Assembly (NCBI RefSeq): GCF_009939225.1
Contig: NZ_JAACJR010000006.1
Span: 372,001-436,000, forward strand
Source: Sediminibacterium soli
Lineage (GTDB): Bacteria > Bacteroidota > Bacteroidia > Chitinophagales > Chitinophagaceae
Direction of reading: 5' to 3'
DNA: 64,000 nucleotides
Position 1 is the stretch's first letter. The number at the start of each line of letters is the position of its first letter. The translations under genes and the position numbers were made by a program. The notes under the pieces were generated by a model. That model made no database searches. It was not told the origin of the DNA and saw only the letters and a program-made list of their open reading frames with translations. Positions 18,578 to 27,132 of this stretch are shown here, one piece after another.

Positions 18578-19252
18578 TTATTCCCTTTCTATCCTTTTTA
18601 TTGCTTCGCGGATGCTTAGTGCAGGCAGGGGATGCTGCTGTACAAAACGGCTCACCCATTCCGGATCTGTTTTTGAATATTCGCGCAGGGCCCAGCCGAT
18701 CGCTTTCTGGATAAAGAACTCCTTCGACCGGCTGCAATGGAGTATGTACCTGGTAAGCAATTCCGTATCCGTGTCTTTCCTGAACTTTTTCTGGAACAGG
18801 ATACTGCTGCGCTGCAGCCAGATATTGGCTGAGCGGTTCCATTTACCGGTTACCGTTCCGATGTTTTCAGGATACAGCCTGAAATAATCGTTCAGCCATT
18901 CGCTGGCAATATGATCCACACTGTCCCACCAGCTTTTGGTAACCAGGCATTCTTCCATAAGCCCGATAACAGAGGCGTTCCATTGTTTTTTATGCCAGGC
19001 AAACAGTTCGATGGCGAAATACTGGTACTCGCGTTGCGGAAGCGCGAAGCATTCCCTTACAATGGCTTCCAGCTCCGTAAGACCGGATACCGGGTATTGC
19101 CGGTAATGCTCCCTGCACAATCGCCTCCGCCCGGGTGTTTTCAACCCGAAGAAAGTAAATTGGTTCAGCAGATAGGCTTCTGCGCCCGCAGCATTTGCCG
19201 CGTTGGCGTTTTGCCGGAACGCGCGGGTGATGGGTACCAGGTATGTATGCAT
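18578..19252 (-). CDS. AlkD-like DNA alkylation repair protein
   Basis: A 224-residue all-helical protein of the AlkC/AlkD family, HEAT-repeat DNA glycosylases that remove positively charged alkylated bases such as N3-methyladenine and N7-methylguanine. The diagnostic WWDSVDHIA stretch (near residue 110) contains the Trp and Asp used for catalysis in AlkD. FIQKAIGWALREYSK near 180 carries the second conserved Trp. It is cytoplasmic and stands alone on the minus strand, with a shared terminator at its 3' side. Confidence 0.88.
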   Translation of the reverse strand: MHTYLVPITRAFRQNANAANAAGAEAYLLNQFTFFGLKTPGRRRLCREHYRQYPVSGLTELEAIVRECFALPQREYQYFAIELFAWHKKQWNASVIGLMEECLVTKSWWDSVDHIASEWLNDYFRLYPENIGTVTGKWNRSANIWLQRSSILFQKKFRKDTDTELLTRYILHCSRSKEFFIQKAIGWALREYSKTDPEWVSRFVQQHPLPALSIREAIKRIERE

Positions 19253-19295
19253 GGAATACGCCTGCTTCTTTAGGGTAACATATGGGTAAATACCA

Positions 19296-20339
19296 TCACA
19301 GGTCGATCACCCTTTTTTCGGTATGACTTTTTACCGCCGCCTCGATGATCTCCATTACACGGATGCCATCCTGCACGGTCACCGGCATGGGTTTGTCGTA
19401 ACGCAATGCCTGGTATACGCCATCGTAGTAATCGTAATAATTGCCCTGCAGCGTGGGTACCTTCTCGCGGATGAGCTTTCCATCTTTTTCCGTATGCAGC
19501 AGTCCCTGCTCGGATTGGGGTTCTGTGCCCCAGTCGGTAAGATTGGGTTTTTTGCCCGCCACCAGTTCCGTTTCCTGTATATCGGCGCGGCTCTTGAGAA
19601 AACTGCCCTTGCGTCCGAATACACTGAACGCGGGTAAAGGCTCCCTTACCTGGTAACCCGATTTCAGCCGTACACGCAACGCCGGGTAGTAGAGCAGTAT
19701 CTCGAAATAATCGTCTACCTGCGAACCGGGCCGCGTGATCCTGAGATCGGCAAATACGGCAGAAGGCATGCCGAAGAGAAAGAGTGCGCCGTCTATCAGG
19801 TGCGGACTCAGGTCGTTCAGGATGCCAGCGCCGGGCCCCGGTGTTTCTTTGTGTGGTTTGGGACTGAGTTCGTCTTTAAACCTGTCGAAATGGAATTCCG
19901 CCTCCACGATCTCGCCAAGCCAGCCTTCCCGGATGATGCTGGTAACGGTTTTAAAATCGCTGTCCCAGCGTCTGTTCTGGAATACCGAGATCTTCTTTCC
20001 TTTTTTTTCTGCAAGTGCCTGTAGCGCGTAGGCTTCCGCAAGCGTGGCGGTAAAGGCTTTTTCCACCACCACATGTTTACCCGCCTCGAGTGCTTTGGTG
20101 GTATAGTCGTAGTGCGTTGCGGTGGGGGTGTTCACCACCACCAGTTCAATGCTTTCGTCGCCCAGCACTTCCTCGAGTGAGCGGTATATTTTGCTGCCGG
20201 GGTAAACCGCGGCCGAATCGGATTTGGTTCTTTCCCAGATACCCGTCAGTTCAAATCCGGGATGTAAATGAATAAACGGTGCATGAAAAGCTTTACCTGA
20301 TAAGCCAAACGAGAGCACAGCGGTTTTGATAGCGGACAT
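19296..20339 (-). CDS. Gfo/Idh/MocA-family NAD(P)-dependent oxidoreductase
   Basis: A 347-residue oxidoreductase. The N-terminal Rossmann domain is followed by ELVVVNTPTATHYDYTTKAL and GKHVVVEKAFTAT (the EKP-like motif), then a C-terminal alpha/beta domain with GAGILNDLSPHLIDGALFLFG, in which the catalytic His-containing segment is seen. Related proteins oxidise or reduce sugars and inositols; the substrate is not deducible. It is monocistronic as far as can be seen, with about 130 bp to the next gene. Confidence 0.88.
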   Translation of the reverse strand: MSAIKTAVLSFGLSGKAFHAPFIHLHPGFELTGIWERTKSDSAAVYPGSKIYRSLEEVLGDESIELVVVNTPTATHYDYTTKALEAGKHVVVEKAFTATLAEAYALQALAEKKGKKISVFQNRRWDSDFKTVTSIIREGWLGEIVEAEFHFDRFKDELSPKPHKETPGPGAGILNDLSPHLIDGALFLFGMPSAVFADLRITRPGSQVDDYFEILLYYPALRVRLKSGYQVREPLPAFSVFGRKGSFLKSRADIQETELVAGKKPNLTDWGTEPQSEQGLLHTEKDGKLIREKVPTLQGNYYDYYDGVYQALRYDKPMPVTVQDGIRVMEIIEAAVKSHTEKRVIDL

Positions 20340-20471
20340 AAGCTTTGTATTCGCGATAAAATTAAGTCAGGGAGACAATACGGCAGCGCTGAATTTTTGC
20401 GCAGACAGTGTTGCTGCGAAAAAAAGCGGCCATACGGCCGCCTTCAAAAGGGGGAAGGGATGTATGCCGGT

Positions 20472-20903
20472 TTATTTTGGCCTGCGGCGCCATGTCTGCA
20501 GCAGGAATTTACCATAGGCATTGGTGCCGGTAAGCCTCACCTCGTTGTTCAGCAGCTGCAGTGTGGCGGGTTTGTATTCAAGACCGCTGATGCAGCTGCT
20601 CACCAGGCAGCCGGCTTTGAACTGACCCGAACCGGCCGAAGTGCTGAGCTCTTTCCACATCACATCGGTGGGTCTTACGCAATACCTGTTCTTCTGCAAC
20701 ACCGTGATCATACCATCCGCTGTAACGGGATCCACCGATATTACAGTTCCATTCAGCGCGCTGTCGTCATCGGTGGTACTGACCAGTTGCCAGTCTCCTT
20801 CGAGCTGGTAAAGACCGGTCGGGCCCGGGGGCAGTTTCCGGGTACTGCATCCATACACAGACAACAGTACGCACACAACAAGGGGTATGGTTGCTTTTTT
20901 CAT
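20472..20903 (-). CDS. Small lipoprotein, lipocalin/META-like fold possible
   Basis: A 143-residue lipoprotein starting MKKATIPLVVCVLLSVYGC, with the lipidation Cys at about residue 19. The body opens with YQLEGDWQLVSTTDD, the kind of start seen in META- and lipocalin-like domains, and ends in basic residues (TWRRRPK). Three further Cys are present. I cannot assign a function. The start at 20903 is preferred because eight upstream residues precede the signal peptide. Confidence 0.6.
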   Translation of the reverse strand: MKKATIPLVVCVLLSVYGCSTRKLPPGPTGLYQLEGDWQLVSTTDDDSALNGTVISVDPVTADGMITVLQKNRYCVRPTDVMWKELSTSAGSGQFKAGCLVSSCISGLEYKPATLQLLNNEVRLTGTNAYGKFLLQTWRRRPK

Positions 20904-21045
20904 ATCAGTTGGTCGAATCCTTTGCATAGTTAGTGTGTTTAGCGGGTCGGGGTTTTATACCATTTCACAGAAAATTTACATAATTCACAGATTTTCTTCT
21001 ATTTATACTGTTTTGCCGGCTATCTTTAGCAGAATAGCATGCACC

Positions 21046-22038
21046 ATGAAAAACGAATTTGTAAAGGTACAGACCTGTGAGCCCCATCGAACGCGTACCA
21101 AGGAAATCCTTCGCGAATGCCCGGAAATGCGCAAACTGATCGGTAAGAACCCTTACACTTTTGCAGCCATCCTGGGCCTGGTGGGCATCCAGCTGGCCGC
21201 CTGCTGGATGGTATCGGACCAGCCCTGGTGGGTGGTGCTGGTTGTTGCCTATACAGTTGGCGCTTTTGCCGATCATGCGCTGTTTGTGATGATACATGAA
21301 TGCGCGCATCGCCTGGTGTTCAAAACCCGTACAGCCAACAGGCTGGCGGGTCTGGTGGCCAATTTCCCGCTGTTATTTCCCAGTTCCATATCGTTTGAGA
21401 AATACCATATCAAACATCATTCCTTTCAGGGAATACACGAGCTGGATGGCGATCTTCCGAATTACTGGGAGGCCAAGCTCATCAATAATTTTTTTATCGG
21501 GAAAGTGATCTGGCTGTTGTTCTATCCGTTCTTTCAGCTGTTTCGCATGCCCAGACTGAAAGAGATCAAACCGTTTGATAAATGGACAGCGCTCAACTGG
21601 ACGCTGCAGATACTGGTCGCTTTTGCCATTGTCTGGTTCTTCGGGCTCAAGGGCATCGCGTTTTTCGTAGCCAGCTTTTTCTTTTCGGTGGGTCTGCACC
21701 CACTCGGTGCAAGATGGATACAGGAACACTACCTTACACACGGGGAACAGGAAACCTACAGTTACTACGGCGTGCTCAACAAAGTGGCTTTCAACGTGGG
21801 TTATCACAACGAACACCATGATTTTCCCTCCGTGCCCTGGAACAGGCTGCCGCAGATCAGGAAAAGCGCCCCCGCATTTTATGATACCCTGTCGTACCAT
21901 ACCTCCTGGACAAAACTTTTCTTCCGTTTTCTCTTCGATAAAGAAATATCCCTGTTCTCACGCGTGATCCGCTCCAACCGTGGCAAGGTCAAACTCTGCG
22001 ACCAGTCAAAACCCGATATGGAACTGATAGAGCAGTAA
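21046..22038 (+). CDS. Sphingolipid delta-4-desaturase (DES1)-like membrane desaturase
   Basis: A 330-residue integral membrane di-iron desaturase with the three histidine boxes HECAH, HIKHH and HNEHH and several membrane segments. The arrangement strongly resembles eukaryotic DEGS1/DES1: an N-terminal EPHRTRTKEILRECPEMRKL block, then HPLGARWIQEHYLTHGEQET, YSYYGVLNKVAFNVGYHNEH and HDFPSVPWNRLP. DES1 introduces the delta-4 trans double bond into dihydroceramide. Bacteroidota are known sphingolipid makers, so a role in ceramide desaturation is a reasonable inference, untested here. The start at 21046 is set by homology to the DES1 N-terminus. Confidence 0.82.
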   Translation: MKNEFVKVQTCEPHRTRTKEILRECPEMRKLIGKNPYTFAAILGLVGIQLAACWMVSDQPWWVVLVVAYTVGAFADHALFVMIHECAHRLVFKTRTANRLAGLVANFPLLFPSSISFEKYHIKHHSFQGIHELDGDLPNYWEAKLINNFFIGKVIWLLFYPFFQLFRMPRLKEIKPFDKWTALNWTLQILVAFAIVWFFGLKGIAFFVASFFFSVGLHPLGARWIQEHYLTHGEQETYSYYGVLNKVAFNVGYHNEHHDFPSVPWNRLPQIRKSAPAFYDTLSYHTSWTKLFFRFLFDKEISLFSRVIRSNRGKVKLCDQSKPDMELIEQ

Positions 22039-22206
22039 CACCGGATATACGCTGAAAAACCCCGGAACAGGCAAAAAACAACTCCCGACAACACAATAAC
22101 GGCAACTGTCCCGGTTTCCATACTGACGACTGACGCCGCTCATCGTCCCGGTCCACCATTTAACACATTATTTGCGATTGTATTTGCCTGCTAAGCAGCA
22201 AATATG

Positions 22207-22214
22207 TAATTTTG
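22207..22214 (+). promoter_or_regulatory. TAnnTTTG promoter of small gene at 22358
   Basis: TAATTTTG with TTTG at 22182-22185, 21 bp upstream, matches the -33/-7 pair. It implies an untranslated leader of about 140 nt, long for this genome, and no hairpin is obvious within it. Confidence 0.55.
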
Positions 22215-22357
22215 CACCCTGAAATAATGAGCGTGTAATCTATATACACAGTTATCTCAACAGGAGATGTGATCATACAGCCTCTTTCTAACGATTGAAT
22301 CGGTTTCCCCCTGTTCCGCGCTCATACAACAACTTAATATTAAAAAGGAGAAATATT

Positions 22358-22558
22358 ATGACTAGTAATGTTATGCCTTCTATTGTCCGGATAGAAGCAA
22401 ATGAATTGAAAGCACTGGTAAAAGAAGTAAAAGAAACAGTGGCAAGCAATGTGATCCGTAATCCAAAAACGCAAAGCAGGATCTTTGGCGCGGTGGATAT
22501 GTGGAACCTTCGCCGTAAAATGAAAACAGCCAGTCTGGCTGCTCATTACGGTCTGTAA
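22358..22558 (+). CDS. Small conserved hypothetical protein, 66 residues
   Basis: Encodes a basic 66-residue protein (MTSNVMPSIVRIEANELK...HYGL). It is preceded by AAGGAG eight bases upstream of the ATG, one of the few clear Shine-Dalgarno sequences in this window, and by a good promoter box with a long leader. Strong expression is therefore likely. No membrane segment or recognised domain is seen. Function unknown. Confidence 0.65.
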   Translation: MTSNVMPSIVRIEANELKALVKEVKETVASNVIRNPKTQSRIFGAVDMWNLRRKMKTASLAAHYGL

Positions 22559-22623
22559 CGGATCGATGGCACACACCGGGTTGGGAATATCGACAGGATG
22601 GTTCAGCCACCAGGTCGGTTTTC

Positions 22624-23082
22624 TCATTCTCCCGATCCGGTTTTCCCTTCTGTCCACGCAAACTGCGCTGACCGCGGAAAATGCGCAAAACGTTCCCTGA
22701 AATGATCGGGGAGTACGGCCAGTTTTCTTTTGACCGCATCCATCCAGGCGCCATCCACCGTAAGCACGGCGCAGCGTATTTCTTTGTTCTTCCATAACTC
22801 GTGCACCATCGTCCAGCGACCGCCGTCACGGGTGCTTTTGGTTATCTCCACCGTCATTTCGAGCGAATCGTTGTAATGCACTTCTTTTTTGAAAATGCAT
22901 TCTTCACGAAACAGGATAGGGCCGATCTGCGCCTTCATCATCTCTGCCGGTGTAAGCCCGGATTCCGTTAACAGCGCAATACGCACAAATGCGCCCCAGT
23001 CGTAGTACACCGAATGACGTACATGAAAATTGGGGTCGAGATCGCTCCACCGTACCTGTATGGGTTTGCTGTAATGGTTCAT
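22624..23082 (-). CDS. Acyl-CoA thioesterase, 4HBT hotdog fold
   Basis: A 152-residue hotdog-fold thioesterase. The N-terminus KPIQVRWSDLDPNFHVRHSVYYDW carries the Asp-containing 4HBT signature (WSDLDPNFHV), and a beta-sheet region follows. Such proteins hydrolyse acyl-CoA thioesters; chain-length preference is not deducible. Start MNHYSKPIQV at 23082 is chosen because the 46 upstream residues are not family-like. The anti-sigma/sigma pair lies 65 bp upstream on the same strand. Confidence 0.82.
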   Translation of the reverse strand: MNHYSKPIQVRWSDLDPNFHVRHSVYYDWGAFVRIALLTESGLTPAEMMKAQIGPILFREECIFKKEVHYNDSLEMTVEITKSTRDGGRWTMVHELWKNKEIRCAVLTVDGAWMDAVKRKLAVLPDHFRERFAHFPRSAQFAWTEGKTGSGE

Positions 23083-23146
23083 GCCACTAAGGTAGCGATA
23101 AAGCAGGGCGAAGCACGCACCGGCAGATCGTAAAGATGAATTAGGG

Positions 23147-23365
23147 TTACCGCAACTGCGACTGTATCTGCTGCTTGATATTCTCGGGCAGGGTTTCTTT
23201 CTGCCTGATCTCTTTGACAAGACAGGTGATGATCATCGTCTGTTTTTCAAAATGTTTGCAGGCGCCGCAAAGTCCCAGGTGCGTTCTTAACTGCACCTGT
23301 TCCAGCCAGGTGAGTTTGTTCTCTTCTCTTTTCGACAGCAGGAAAGTGGCTTTTTTACAATGCAT
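23147..23365 (-). CDS. Small zinc-finger (zf-HC2-like) anti-sigma factor
   Basis: A 72-residue protein with the HxxxCxxC zinc-anti-sigma motif in THLGLCGACKHFE (residues 28-40) preceded by another Cys. It has no membrane helix, so it should be a soluble regulator binding the ECF sigma factor encoded immediately upstream. The gene begins 6 bp after the sigma stop codon, showing an operon. What signal releases the sigma factor is not visible; zinc-binding cysteines often sense redox state. Confidence 0.78.
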   Translation of the reverse strand: MHCKKATFLLSKREENKLTWLEQVQLRTHLGLCGACKHFEKQTMIITCLVKEIRQKETLPENIKQQIQSQLR

Positions 23366-23371
23366 CTTGCG

Positions 23372-23935
23372 TTATTTGGGGTTGATCCAGTTTTTTTCGA
23401 GACAGTTGCGCAGTTGCAGCTTGGCACGGTGCATCAGCACCCAGTAATTGGATGGGGTGATGCCCAGTGTTTTGCATATCTCGGCAGAATCCAGGTCGTC
23501 GAGGTACTTCATGGCAAAAACGGATTGCTGCGCATCGTGCAGTTTCTTGCGGCAGCCTTCAAAAGCCTGGTAGAATTCTTTGCGCTCAACTTCCCCGTCG
23601 GCGGCATTGCGCCAGTCGGCAGGTTCGTCCTGCTGGTTCCAGTGACCCGGCTCTCCGAAATACCGGTCTTCGGTATTGTCCTGGTCGATATGCACCATGA
23701 TATCCGTCGATTTCCTGCGGTAATGATCAATGATCTTGTTCCTGCAGATGGCGAACAGCCAGTTTTTTTCGGAAGCCTCGCCTTTATAGCCCTCCCTTGC
23801 CTTCCAGGCGCTCAGGAAAGTTTCCTGCACGATGTCCTGCGCCAGCGCCTGATCGTTCACACGCGGCAGTGTATACGAGTACAATGCATCGGCGTATTGG
23901 GTAACCCATTCCTGTGGATGAAGACTGTGTGCCAT
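23372..23935 (-). CDS. ECF-type RNA polymerase sigma factor
   Basis: A 187-residue sigma-70-family protein with region 2 (DQALAQDIVQETFLSAWKAR, NWLFAICRNKIIDHYRR) and region 4 (SVFAMKYLDDLDSAEICKTL, then a helix-turn-helix with NYWVLMHRAKLQLRNCLEKNW). It directs RNA polymerase to a specific regulon. The partner anti-sigma gene follows directly. A small divergent membrane-protein gene starts 126 bp away at 24062. Confidence 0.9.
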   Translation of the reverse strand: MAHSLHPQEWVTQYADALYSYTLPRVNDQALAQDIVQETFLSAWKAREGYKGEASEKNWLFAICRNKIIDHYRRKSTDIMVHIDQDNTEDRYFGEPGHWNQQDEPADWRNAADGEVERKEFYQAFEGCRKKLHDAQQSVFAMKYLDDLDSAEICKTLGITPSNYWVLMHRAKLQLRNCLEKNWINPK

Positions 23936-24061
23936 ACATCGTGAAAATACACATTTCCCCCGGCTTGCCTGGTTGCCGAAAAGTGGGAATTATGCAATTT
24001 TTATCCCGATTCCTGTAATGCTGCTGTGGATAGCCTGGCGGAACTTTGAACAAAACAAATC

Positions 24062-24169
24062 ATGGAACCCCGGTTTATACTTGTATGGATGATGCTGGGC
24101 GCGGTCACCGCCATGGTGATGGTGGTTCACAAACCGCTTTCGGCTTTTTTCAAAGCGCGCAGACGCTGA
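24062..24169 (+). CDS. Possible small single-pass membrane protein, 35 residues
   Basis: An ATG-initiated frame of 35 codons encodes one hydrophobic helix (FILVWMMLGAVTAMVMVVH) followed by a basic tail (FFKARRR), a layout typical of small inner-membrane proteins. It is divergent from the ECF sigma gene, so it could belong to the regulated set. No clear ribosome site is seen. It might equally be chance, but the helix-plus-basic-tail pattern is persuasive. Confidence 0.4.
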   Translation: MEPRFILVWMMLGAVTAMVMVVHKPLSAFFKARRR

Positions 24170-24309
24170 ACACAGGATATTTTTTTTCATATAGCAGTTA
24201 GTTTTGGTCCAACCCCTGTTTTCACAGGGGTTTCCATTATATGGAATCCGTCTCCACCTGATGGAATTTCTGTTTATCTTTTGCCGATTTTACAACCAAA
24301 CCTGCCTAT

Positions 24310-25626
24310 ATGAAATCCTTGCTGTCCATTCTGCTCTGCGCTGTATGCGCAACTGCCAGTGCCCAATCCTATTCACCCACCGCCGATAACCTTGCTGCCA
24401 GGAAAGCGTTCCAGGATATGAAATTCGGCATGTTCATCCATTGGGGCGCCTCCAGCGTGCTGGGCAGCGGAGAATGGGTGATGAACAACCGCAATATCCG
24501 CGTAAACGAATACAACAACCTGATCCGCGTATTCAATCCCCAGGATTTCGACGCAAAGAAATGGGTGGAGACCGCAAAGAATGCGGGTATGAAATACATT
24601 ACATTCATCACACGCCACCACGACGGTTTCAGTAACTGGGACACCAAACAATCGGACTGGAAAATCACCAATACGCCCTATGCAAAGGATGCATTGAAAC
24701 AACTGGCGGAGGAATGCCACAAACAGGGGATTAAATTATTCTGTTATTACTCGCTGCTCGACTGGTACCGTTCGGATTACCAGTGGGAGACGGGCAAGAC
24801 CGGAAAAGGCACCGGCAGGAGCGGCAAAAGCAATTGGGAAAGCTATATCGCCTTTATGAAAGCGCAGCTGACAGAATTGCTGACAAACTACGGCGAGATA
24901 TCGGGTATATGGTTCGATGGTCACTGGGACCAGCTGGATAACGACCACGACAAAACGCTGCAGTCAAAAGTGAACTGGCATTACAACGAGATCTACACGC
25001 TGATCCATAAACTGCAGCCGCAATGCCTGATCTCCAATAACCACCACCTGGCACCCATACCCGGAGAGGATTTCCAGGCTTTTGAAAAAGACCTGCCGGG
25101 TGGCAACACCACCGGTTTTGGCGGTGCCAGCGTTTCGCAGCTGCCGCTTGAGACCTGCGAAACCATGAACGATGCCTGGGGGTACAATATGACCGACCGC
25201 AAATTCAAATCCTTCAAAACCCTGATCCATTATATGGTGAATGCCGCTGCGCTCAACGCCAATTTCCTGCTGAATGTGGGTCCGATGCCCAACGGTGTGA
25301 TACAGCGCGAGTTTACCGATACGCTGGCAAAAATGGGCAGGTGGATGCAGCAATACGGCAGCAGTATTTATGGTACAAGGGGCGCTGTGTTACCGGCGCA
25401 GGACTGGGGCGTGGTTACCGCCAAAGAAAAAACCTGGTATGCGCATGTGCTGCGCAAACCGCAGCAGTCCTATATCTTACTCCCGCAGGTAAAAGAAAAA
25501 GTGACCGCGGTATCGCTGATGAACGGTGGTGCCCTGCAGTTTAAACAGCAGGCCGAAGGTATTTTTGTCTACCTGGATAAGACAGCGCCCGACGAGGTGG
25601 ATACAATCGTGGAACTGCGGTTCTAA
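24310..25626 (+). CDS. Alpha-L-fucosidase, glycoside hydrolase family 29
   Basis: A 438-residue secreted enzyme (signal peptide MKSLLSILLCAVCATASAQ) that removes alpha-linked fucose from glycans. GH29 features are FGMFIHWGASSVLG near residue 40, FITRHHDGFSNWDTKQSDW with the His-rich binding site near 100, the nucleophile Asp in GIWFDGHW near 200, and NFLLNVGPMPNGVI near 320. The C-terminal domain is short and beta-rich. It stands alone, not in a polysaccharide utilisation locus, and is followed by a strong terminator. Confidence 0.93.
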   Translation: MKSLLSILLCAVCATASAQSYSPTADNLAARKAFQDMKFGMFIHWGASSVLGSGEWVMNNRNIRVNEYNNLIRVFNPQDFDAKKWVETAKNAGMKYITFITRHHDGFSNWDTKQSDWKITNTPYAKDALKQLAEECHKQGIKLFCYYSLLDWYRSDYQWETGKTGKGTGRSGKSNWESYIAFMKAQLTELLTNYGEISGIWFDGHWDQLDNDHDKTLQSKVNWHYNEIYTLIHKLQPQCLISNNHHLAPIPGEDFQAFEKDLPGGNTTGFGGASVSQLPLETCETMNDAWGYNMTDRKFKSFKTLIHYMVNAAALNANFLLNVGPMPNGVIQREFTDTLAKMGRWMQQYGSSIYGTRGAVLPAQDWGVVTAKEKTWYAHVLRKPQQSYILLPQVKEKVTAVSLMNGGALQFKQQAEGIFVYLDKTAPDEVDTIVELRF

Positions 25627-25657
25627 CCCTCTTTTTTCCGATCGGAAACAAACAAAT

Positions 25658-25692
25658 GCAACCGCGGAACGGCAAAACCGTTCCGCGGTTGC
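25658..25692. terminator. Perfect 15-bp hairpin between convergent genes
   Basis: Arms GCAACCGCGGAACGG (25658-25672) and CCGTTCCGCGGTTGC (25678-25692) enclose a CAAAA loop. A long U-run is lacking, but the position between the fucosidase and a convergent gene suggests a bidirectional terminator. Confidence 0.75.
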
Positions 25693-25695
25693 TGT

Positions 25696-26058
25696 TTACG
25701 TAAGTTTTACATTGCCCGTAAGGGTACAGTCTTTCGGTTCTTCGCCGATCATCGTCACCGTAAGTATATCGATCATCACATCCTTCCATTGCGGGTAGCG
25801 TTGCAGGTACTGCTGGGATGCCTGCAGGAAAGACAGCATTTTACGGCGGGTAATGCCTTCGTCCGAAATGGTATTGACCGGATGATAGGACTTAGTGGTA
25901 ACACCGATAAAATGCAGCCGTCCGAACCGGGAGGCAATGATATCGATCTTGCCATGGCAGTAGGCCCAGTTGCGTTTAATAAGCAGGAAGCCTTTCTCCG
26001 TAAGCCAGCCTGCCACACGTAATTCCAGTTTCTCTTCTTTAAGCGGATCTGTCTGCAT
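25696..26058 (-). CDS. YraN/UPF0102-like protein with altered nuclease motif
   Basis: About 120 residues from MQTDPLKEEK. The layout LRVAGWLTEKGFLLIKRNWA followed by KIDIIA and RLHFIGVTTKS matches YraN/UPF0102, a PD-(D/E)xK nuclease-like family. YraN proteins normally read GEIDIIA and VEVKTR; here the glutamates are replaced (GKIDIIA, IGVTTK), so the metal site is probably lost. The frame continues upstream to 26199, and another ATG is at 26097. The protein may be an inactive paralogue or have a binding role. Confidence 0.6.
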   Translation of the reverse strand: MQTDPLKEEKLELRVAGWLTEKGFLLIKRNWAYCHGKIDIIASRFGRLHFIGVTTKSYHPVNTISDEGITRRKMLSFLQASQQYLQRYPQWKDVMIDILTVTMIGEEPKDCTLTGNVKLT

Positions 26059-26297
26059 ATGCCCGGGTTTTGCTGAAGATATATACCCCGCAAGCATCGT
26101 GCCTTTTTTGCGCGGTAACGATCTGCTGATATTCCTTTGTTTTTGCCTGTTTTGGGCAATGAATTCCACAATGCCGCCTGTGGGAAAGCGTGGTATCATT
26201 TATGCGGGAAGGAGGGTAGTAAGGAACGAAAACCCGATGGCCGCAAAAAGTGGCGGATATTGTTCAACGGCATTGTTCAATTAGTAAAAACGATTGT

Positions 26298-26642
26298 ATG
26301 AAAAAGACCTATTTCGCAGCGATTTTCCTGTCTCTGGCGGCGGTGGTTTTGTTTGCGTTCAGCCCCCAGCGCCTGGGGTCTGTTAAAGGAAGCGTGACCC
26401 CGGTAGATGGGGCAAGCCAGGTTTGGCTGATTACCGCAAAAGATACGCTCCGGTCTGGTATACAGAACGGTGTGTTCCAGGTTACCGGTGTCAAACCCGG
26501 CACCTGTACGCTGGTGGTAGAGGGCATTTCTCCCTATAGACAGACGGTACGCACCGGCGTGGAAGTGTTTGAAGGCACCGAGACCAATGTAGGGGAGATC
26601 ATCCTGGAAAAAGCGAAAAAAAGCAGCGCGCCGCTGTGGTAG
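26298..26642 (+). CDS. Small secreted carboxypeptidase-regulatory-like domain protein
   Basis: A 114-residue exported protein with a signal peptide (MKKTYFAAIFLSLAAVVLFAF). It carries a single beta-sandwich of the CarboxypepD_reg-like type (GSVKGSVTPVDGASQVW, VFQVTGVKPGTCTLVVEG). Such domains occur in Bacteroidota surface proteins and probably have a structural or binding role. It is the first gene of a run of small exported proteins on the plus strand (26298-27809). Confidence 0.65.
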   Translation: MKKTYFAAIFLSLAAVVLFAFSPQRLGSVKGSVTPVDGASQVWLITAKDTLRSGIQNGVFQVTGVKPGTCTLVVEGISPYRQTVRTGVEVFEGTETNVGEIILEKAKKSSAPLW

Positions 26643-26672
26643 GGAAATGCATTGTTGACCTAAACTTTTCCT

Positions 26673-27131
26673 ATGAAATACATTTTGCTCGGCGTTATGA
26701 GCCTGATCATGGCCACCACCCTGTGGCATCCGCTGGTTATCGGCGTGAGACATGCCCATGCTGCGCCGGCAAAAAAACAGGGCGGACCAACCCTTTCGGG
26801 CGAATGGTTCTTACAACCGGTACTGGCTTCCGATACGGCCACGGGTAAGCTACCCACCCTGCGTTTTGATCTCAGAAATGGAACGTTCACGGGGTTTACC
26901 GGTTGCAACCGGATCAACGGAAATTTTTTACTGAAAGGAGATACCCTGCATTTCAACGAAAAGATCAACCTCACCAGGATCGTTTGTGAAGGATATAACG
27001 AAAAGGAATTCCTGCTCAACCTGCTGCGGGTGGAGCGGTACCGGATCAAAGAAGGTGTGCTGTGGCTGATGGTAGACCAGACGCCTGTTTCCAAATGGCT
27101 GCGCAAAGCGCCGGGAAAACAAACCGTGTAA
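26673..27131 (+). CDS. META-domain (HslJ-like) secreted protein
   Basis: A 152-residue protein with an N-terminal hydrophobic signal segment followed by a META domain. The hallmark TGFTGCNRINGNFLLKGDTL is seen near residue 75, after LSGEWFLQPV. META domains occur in HslJ, linked to novobiocin resistance and heat shock, but the function here is unknown. The next gene begins 1 bp after its stop codon, indicating an operon. Confidence 0.75.
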   Translation: MKYILLGVMSLIMATTLWHPLVIGVRHAHAAPAKKQGGPTLSGEWFLQPVLASDTATGKLPTLRFDLRNGTFTGFTGCNRINGNFLLKGDTLHFNEKINLTRIVCEGYNEKEFLLNLLRVERYRIKEGVLWLMVDQTPVSKWLRKAPGKQTV

Positions 27132-27132
27132 G

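Noticed and set aside
20950..21000. TTCACAGA-type words upstream of the desaturase as another repeat element
   Set aside because: Only two partial words and no complementary arm; insufficient.
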